Positions 60,609-64,000 of a DNA stretch of 64,000 nucleotides are shown here, one piece after another; positions within the stretch are counted from its first letter, which is position 1, and each line of letters starts with the position of its first letter. The notes under the pieces were generated by a model. It saw only the letters and a program-made list of their open reading frames with translations, was not told the DNA's origin and searched no databases. Both the position numbers and the translations under genes were made by a program. Source of the DNA: VXPQ01 sp965248175 (GTDB lineage Bacteria > Bacteroidota > Rhodothermia > Rhodothermales > VXPQ01); assembly GCA_965248175.1 (NCBI GenBank), contig OZ252093.1:806001-870000 (forward strand). The letters are read 5' to 3'.

Positions 60609-61060
60609 ATGTACAAGTCAAAAACACATATCCGAAACAGGTCCCGGGAAGCAAGTCTGGCTTCGGGGACGGTTCGTATTGAGGAGCCTGTCCCGGCGTA
60701 CCGGCAAGGGCATGTGTTGCCCGGATGGTCGGATATCCAGGGCCTGAATCAGCGCAAATCGGCTGCTCCCCGGGAAAAAGCCACATTTTGGGACGCATTT
60801 CTACGGCGCGGTTTGCCCTTATCGTTCTGGGGCTTGGCGTTCTTTTCACGCTGTATGTCGGGCATGTCCATGCCACGCAACAAATTCTGGCCGAACTCGA
60901 AGAGGAGCGCCGGGAGAATCTTCGACTTCACCTGCAGCACAATCGCCTGAAAGGGGATTTCGATCAGATGGTCGGCCCCTCCGTCATCTACGGGCGTGCC
61001 CATGAACTGGGGCTCGTTACGGATCCGGCGCCTGGTCCGCCGGTCGAGGTGGGGGAATGA
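60609..61060 (+). pseudogene. ftsL: FtsL-like division protein, frameshift as read
   Basis: The frame from 60609 (MYKSKTHIRNRSREASLASG ... TFWDAFLRRGLPL) and the frame to 61060 (IVLGLGVLFTLYVGHVHATQ, then a coiled coil ILAELEEERRENLRLHLQHN and YGRAHELGLV) join near CCCTTATC at 60816-60823; one missing base would connect them. The result is a basic cytoplasmic tail, one membrane helix and a periplasmic coiled coil, the FtsL plan, at the FtsL position between rsmH and ftsI. An ATG at 60725 in the second frame would give a 111-residue product that keeps helix and coiled coil. Because ftsL is normally essential, sequence error or use of the shorter frame is more likely than loss. Confidence 0.7.
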
Positions 61061-61108
61061 CGGGAAGCACACGAACATGGCACAAGACGCTTGCGAGAGG
61101 TATCTCAC

Positions 61109-63076
61109 GTGGAAGCAAAGGATTCGATACTGGTCCGGATGTACGTGGTGCTGACGGCGCTGAGCCTGCTGCCGGTGCTTGTCCTTGGTCAGGTATTTCG
61201 CATCCACCTTACGGAGGGCCGCGATCTGCGGGATCAGGGACGGCGGCAGACGAACTCGTTCGTCAGTATCCCGGCAATGCGGGGCGCCATCTACGATCGC
61301 GCGGGCAGGACGCTGGCGGTGAACACGGCGCGGTACGATCTGGCGCTCGATCCGACGGTTTCCGGCTTCGAGGAGCAACAGCATACGTTCTTTGAAAGAT
61401 TGTCAAAGCTGACCGGTACGTCCTCGGCGTACTACCGGCAGCGCGTACGCGAACGAACCAGTCCGCAGTACGTGCAGCTCGTTCGGGGCATGCCGGAGCG
61501 GCAGAAGGAAGACGTTGAGCGCTGGGATGTGCCCGGGGTGATTCTCGATCCCGCCTTCGCCCGCCGGTACAATCACGGACAAACCGCCTCGCATGTGTTG
61601 GGGTATGTGAGTCCCGAGGGGACCGGGCTGGGCGGCCTGGAATTGCAATACGACGAGTATTTGAGGGGGGTGAACGGCCGGCGCGCCGTACAGCGCAACC
61701 GGCTGGGCCGGATCAGAGCGTTCGTTTCCGGGCAAGTGGTCGAACCTGTTCACGGGGAGTCGCTCATCCTGACGATAGATCTGCTGAGGCAGACCATTCT
61801 GGAGGAAGAACTGGCCCGGGGCGTTGCCGAAATGCAGGCGGCGTCCGGAACGGCGGTGGCGCTCGATCCACGCACCGGCGCAGTGCTCGCCATGGCCAAT
61901 GTGCCTACGTTCGATCCCAATCGGGCCGGGGCGTATTCGGCGGAAACGCGCCGTAACCGCGCCATCACGGACCGGCTGGAGCCGGGCTCCACGTTCAAGC
62001 TCGTGTCTGCCGTCTCCGCCATTGAGCAGAACCTCATTGGCATGCAGGATTCCGTCGAAACGGGGGATGGATGGGCTGTGGTGCACGGACGTACGCTCAC
62101 CGACACGCATGCCCACGGTACGATCCCCTTTCGGGAAGTGATCTCGCTTTCGAGCAATGTGGGGACTGCCAAAGTGGTGTCCCGTGCAGATCGGGGTACG
62201 TTCTACCGGCATGCCCGCAGTCTCGGTTTCGGGCAACCTACATGGATTGATCTTCCCGGGGAGGTGCAGGGATTGCTGAAGCGGCCCGATCAATGGAGCG
62301 GCACGACGCTGACGGCCATGGGCATCGGGTACGAAGTGGATGTGACCCCCCTGCAACTTGCCGTGGCCTATGCGGCGCTTGCGAACGGCGGGCTGCTCGT
62401 GCAACCGCACATTGTGGCCGAGCGCCGGGATGTGACCGGACGGACCACATGGATAGCCCGGCAAGACTCTGTGCGCCGGGCGTTTATGTCCTCGACGGCG
62501 AGAACCATTATGCCCGCTTTTCTGGGCGCCGTGGAAGAGGGCACGGCGACCCGGGCGCAGATAGAGGGCCTGAAGGTTGCGGGAAAAACGGGCACGGCGC
62601 GGAAAGCGGCCGCCGGCGGGTATCGCGAGGGAGCGTACCGCGCTTCGTTTGCAGGATTTTTCCCCGCCGACGATCCACAGGTCGTGTTTGCGGTCGTGGT
62701 GGACGAGCCGAAAACGTTCCGGTACGGGGGGTTGGTTGCTGCGCCGATTTTTCAGCGTACCGCCACGCGGTGGCTTGCGACGTTTCCCGAGATGGCCCGG
62801 CAGGCTTTTCCGGCGGAAGAACTTCCGTATGCGGTGTCGACCGATGTGTCGGAGAGCGTGCGTCCTGTGCTTCTGCGTGAATCCGACGAACCGAATGAAT
62901 CGGTGGTGTCCGGCGATGCCGTCCCTGATTTCCGGGGATGGACCATGCGCGAGGCCACGTACTGGTTATCGCGCCGGAATATCCGGGCCCGCGTCGAAGG
63001 CAGAGGGATCGTAGCGGCCCAATATCCCGAAGCGGGTAGTCCTCTTGGACAAACGGTGGTGCTGCGATCCCGATGA
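61109..63076 (+). CDS. ftsI: Division-specific transpeptidase (penicillin-binding protein 3 type)
   Basis: A 655-residue protein from GTG at 61109, preceded by GAGAGG at eight bases; TTG at 61091 has no such site. One N-terminal membrane helix (YVVLTALSLLPVLVLGQVF), a dimerisation domain (IPAMRGAIYDRAGRTLAVNT), and the transpeptidase with LEPGSTFKLVSA (catalytic serine), SLSSNVGTAK (SxN) and VAGKTGTARK (KTG). A C-terminal PASTA-like repeat (VPDFRGWTMREATYWLSRRN) ends the protein. It crosslinks septal peptidoglycan. Its stop overlaps murE by four bases (ATGA). Confidence 0.94.
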   Translation: MEAKDSILVRMYVVLTALSLLPVLVLGQVFRIHLTEGRDLRDQGRRQTNSFVSIPAMRGAIYDRAGRTLAVNTARYDLALDPTVSGFEEQQHTFFERLSKLTGTSSAYYRQRVRERTSPQYVQLVRGMPERQKEDVERWDVPGVILDPAFARRYNHGQTASHVLGYVSPEGTGLGGLELQYDEYLRGVNGRRAVQRNRLGRIRAFVSGQVVEPVHGESLILTIDLLRQTILEEELARGVAEMQAASGTAVALDPRTGAVLAMANVPTFDPNRAGAYSAETRRNRAITDRLEPGSTFKLVSAVSAIEQNLIGMQDSVETGDGWAVVHGRTLTDTHAHGTIPFREVISLSSNVGTAKVVSRADRGTFYRHARSLGFGQPTWIDLPGEVQGLLKRPDQWSGTTLTAMGIGYEVDVTPLQLAVAYAALANGGLLVQPHIVAERRDVTGRTTWIARQDSVRRAFMSSTARTIMPAFLGAVEEGTATRAQIEGLKVAGKTGTARKAAAGGYREGAYRASFAGFFPADDPQVVFAVVVDEPKTFRYGGLVAAPIFQRTATRWLATFPEMARQAFPAEELPYAVSTDVSESVRPVLLRESDEPNESVVSGDAVPDFRGWTMREATYWLSRRNIRARVEGRGIVAAQYPEAGSPLGQTVVLRSR

Positions 63077-64000
63077 AAACGCTCGGAGACTTAATGAAAA
63101 CATTGCAGGCTGCGGGCCTGCTCATGGGGACATGGGAAAGCATTGACAATATCGATATCGACCATGTGGCCGGAGACAGCCGCAAGGTCGGGCCGAACGG
63201 CCTTTTTGTAGCCATTCGAGGCGTTGAGGTCGACGGCCACCTGTTCATTGACAAGGCTGTTAAAAACGGAGCCATCGCGATCGTGTGCGAGGCGGTGCCG
63301 GCGAACCGGGCACACCGGTATCCCGGCACCGCTTTCGCGCGCGTTCATGATTCCCGATCCGCACTGGCTGTGCTTGCCGCCGCCTGGTACGGCGATCCGT
63401 CGCATGCATTGCGCGTCGTCGGCGTAACCGGCACCAACGGCAAGACAACGGTCGCTTTTCTCGTGCAGCAGGCACTCGGGGTACTTGGCATACAGGCCGG
63501 CTTTATAGGGACGGTCGGAATTCGCATAGCGGGCGAGGCATTTGCCGCCCGGCTTACGACCCCGGACGCCCTGAACGTACAGCGCCTGCTCCGCCGCATG
63601 GCAGACAAGGGATGCGACGCATGCGCTATGGAGGTATCCTCCCATGCATTGGATCAGGAGCGGGTCCGGGGGATTGCGTTCAATGTGGCCGTGTTTACGA
63701 ATCTTGCACACGATCACCTCGACTACCATAAGACCTTCGAGGCATACCTTGCGGCCAAGAAGACGCTTTTCGACCGGCTGGATGCTGACGCTGCCGCCCT
63801 GTTCAACGCCGACGACCCGGCTGGCGCCCGCATGGTGGCCGATACGCGTGCGACATGCACCTCGTACGGCCTGGATACGGCGGCCGATATCCGTGCCGAT
63901 GTCGTCGAGGACGTCATGGATGGGCTGGTTCTTCGTGTCGAGGGGCGCACACGCCGCTTTCGGCTTGCCGGGAGGTTCAATGCCTACAACCTGCTGGCGG
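63073..64000 (+). CDS. murE: UDP-MurNAc-tripeptide synthetase MurE (partial)
   Basis: The first 309 codons of a Mur ligase; the gene runs off the window. It starts at the ATGA overlap with ftsI. DSRKVGPNGLFVAIRG is the UDP-binding domain; GVTGTNGKTTVAFLVQQ is the ATP site; AMEVSSHALDQERVRGIAFN and VFTNLAHDHLDYHKT are the MurE motifs. It adds the third amino acid to the peptidoglycan stem. The residues that choose diaminopimelate or lysine lie beyond the window. Confidence 0.95.
   Translation, partial: MKTLGDLMKTLQAAGLLMGTWESIDNIDIDHVAGDSRKVGPNGLFVAIRGVEVDGHLFIDKAVKNGAIAIVCEAVPANRAHRYPGTAFARVHDSRSALAVLAAAWYGDPSHALRVVGVTGTNGKTTVAFLVQQALGVLGIQAGFIGTVGIRIAGEAFAARLTTPDALNVQRLLRRMADKGCDACAMEVSSHALDQERVRGIAFNVAVFTNLAHDHLDYHKTFEAYLAAKKTLFDRLDADAAALFNADDPAGARMVADTRATCTSYGLDTAADIRADVVEDVMDGLVLRVEGRTRRFRLAGRFNAYNLLA

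Noticed and set aside
61078..61153. ATG at 61078 (MAQDACERYLTWKQRIRYW) as the ftsI start
   Set aside because: It runs to a stop after 25 codons in another frame; the GTG at 61109 with GAGAGG in front fits better.
1..64000. CRISPR arrays, tRNA and rRNA genes
   Set aside because: Intergenic regions were read for regularly spaced repeats and for tRNA-like cloverleaf and rRNA-like sequence by eye; none was recognised. A tRNA scan would be needed to exclude them fully.

Overview
The window reads as chromosomal DNA from a GC-rich member of the Bacteroidota/Rhodothermota side of the tree, most likely Rhodothermota. The basis is the set of proteins: two proteins end in a C-terminal sorting domain of the NYPNPFNPSTTI type, ribosomal proteins L28 and L33 lack zinc cysteines, Shine-Dalgarno sites are weak or absent before many genes, GTG and TTG starts are common, and a DUF721/DciA protein is present. 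No tRNA, rRNA or CRISPR array was seen.

Layout. 1-11.9 kb: a run of minus-strand housekeeping genes (rpmG, rpmB, a ComA-type phosphosulfolactate synthase, a LolC/E-like permease, a lipoprotein, ychF, a phosphatase, nusB, comEC), then a decarboxylase remnant and a frameshifted secreted Cache/sorting-domain gene. 12.09-12.44 kb: a non-coding cluster of DnaA boxes next to five TAG trios and an AT-rich tract, which I read as a chromosomal replication origin. 12.4-30.3 kb: core metabolism and information genes (pgi, Nudix, recJ, MFS, dciA-like, fabF-acpP, metK, an M36 metallopeptidase, ahcY, fdxA, ruvB, rpoN). metK and ahcY give two steps of the methyl cycle.

30.4-36 kb is a first accessory island: an AlbA_2/ATPase protein, a truncated antitoxin-like gene, an IS1595-family element that split an 82-residue gene with a perfect 8-bp target duplication, and a second IS1595-family element lying between two truncated genes with no target duplication. 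hflX and a membrane protein follow. 38-50.8 kb is a second accessory region: small HTH protein, a YKNP-start protein, B12-binding-type protein, a methyltransferase-like gene with an internal stop, two Fic proteins, a two-gene operon of unknown function, a DUF2911 lipoprotein, a methyltransferase-HNH fusion with a frameshift, and a third IS copy almost identical to the second. 50.9-64 kb returns to core genes on the plus strand: CBS protein, gyrB, a glycosyltransferase/methyltransferase trio, pyrG, then the division and cell-wall cluster mraZ-rsmH-ftsL-ftsI-murE with an MraZ-type operator in front.

Several genes carry single-base frameshifts or internal stops. One of them is ftsL, normally essential, so part of this damage may be sequence or assembly error rather than true gene decay. 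The frameshift in the second IS transposase is certain as read, because the intact sister copy is in the same window.
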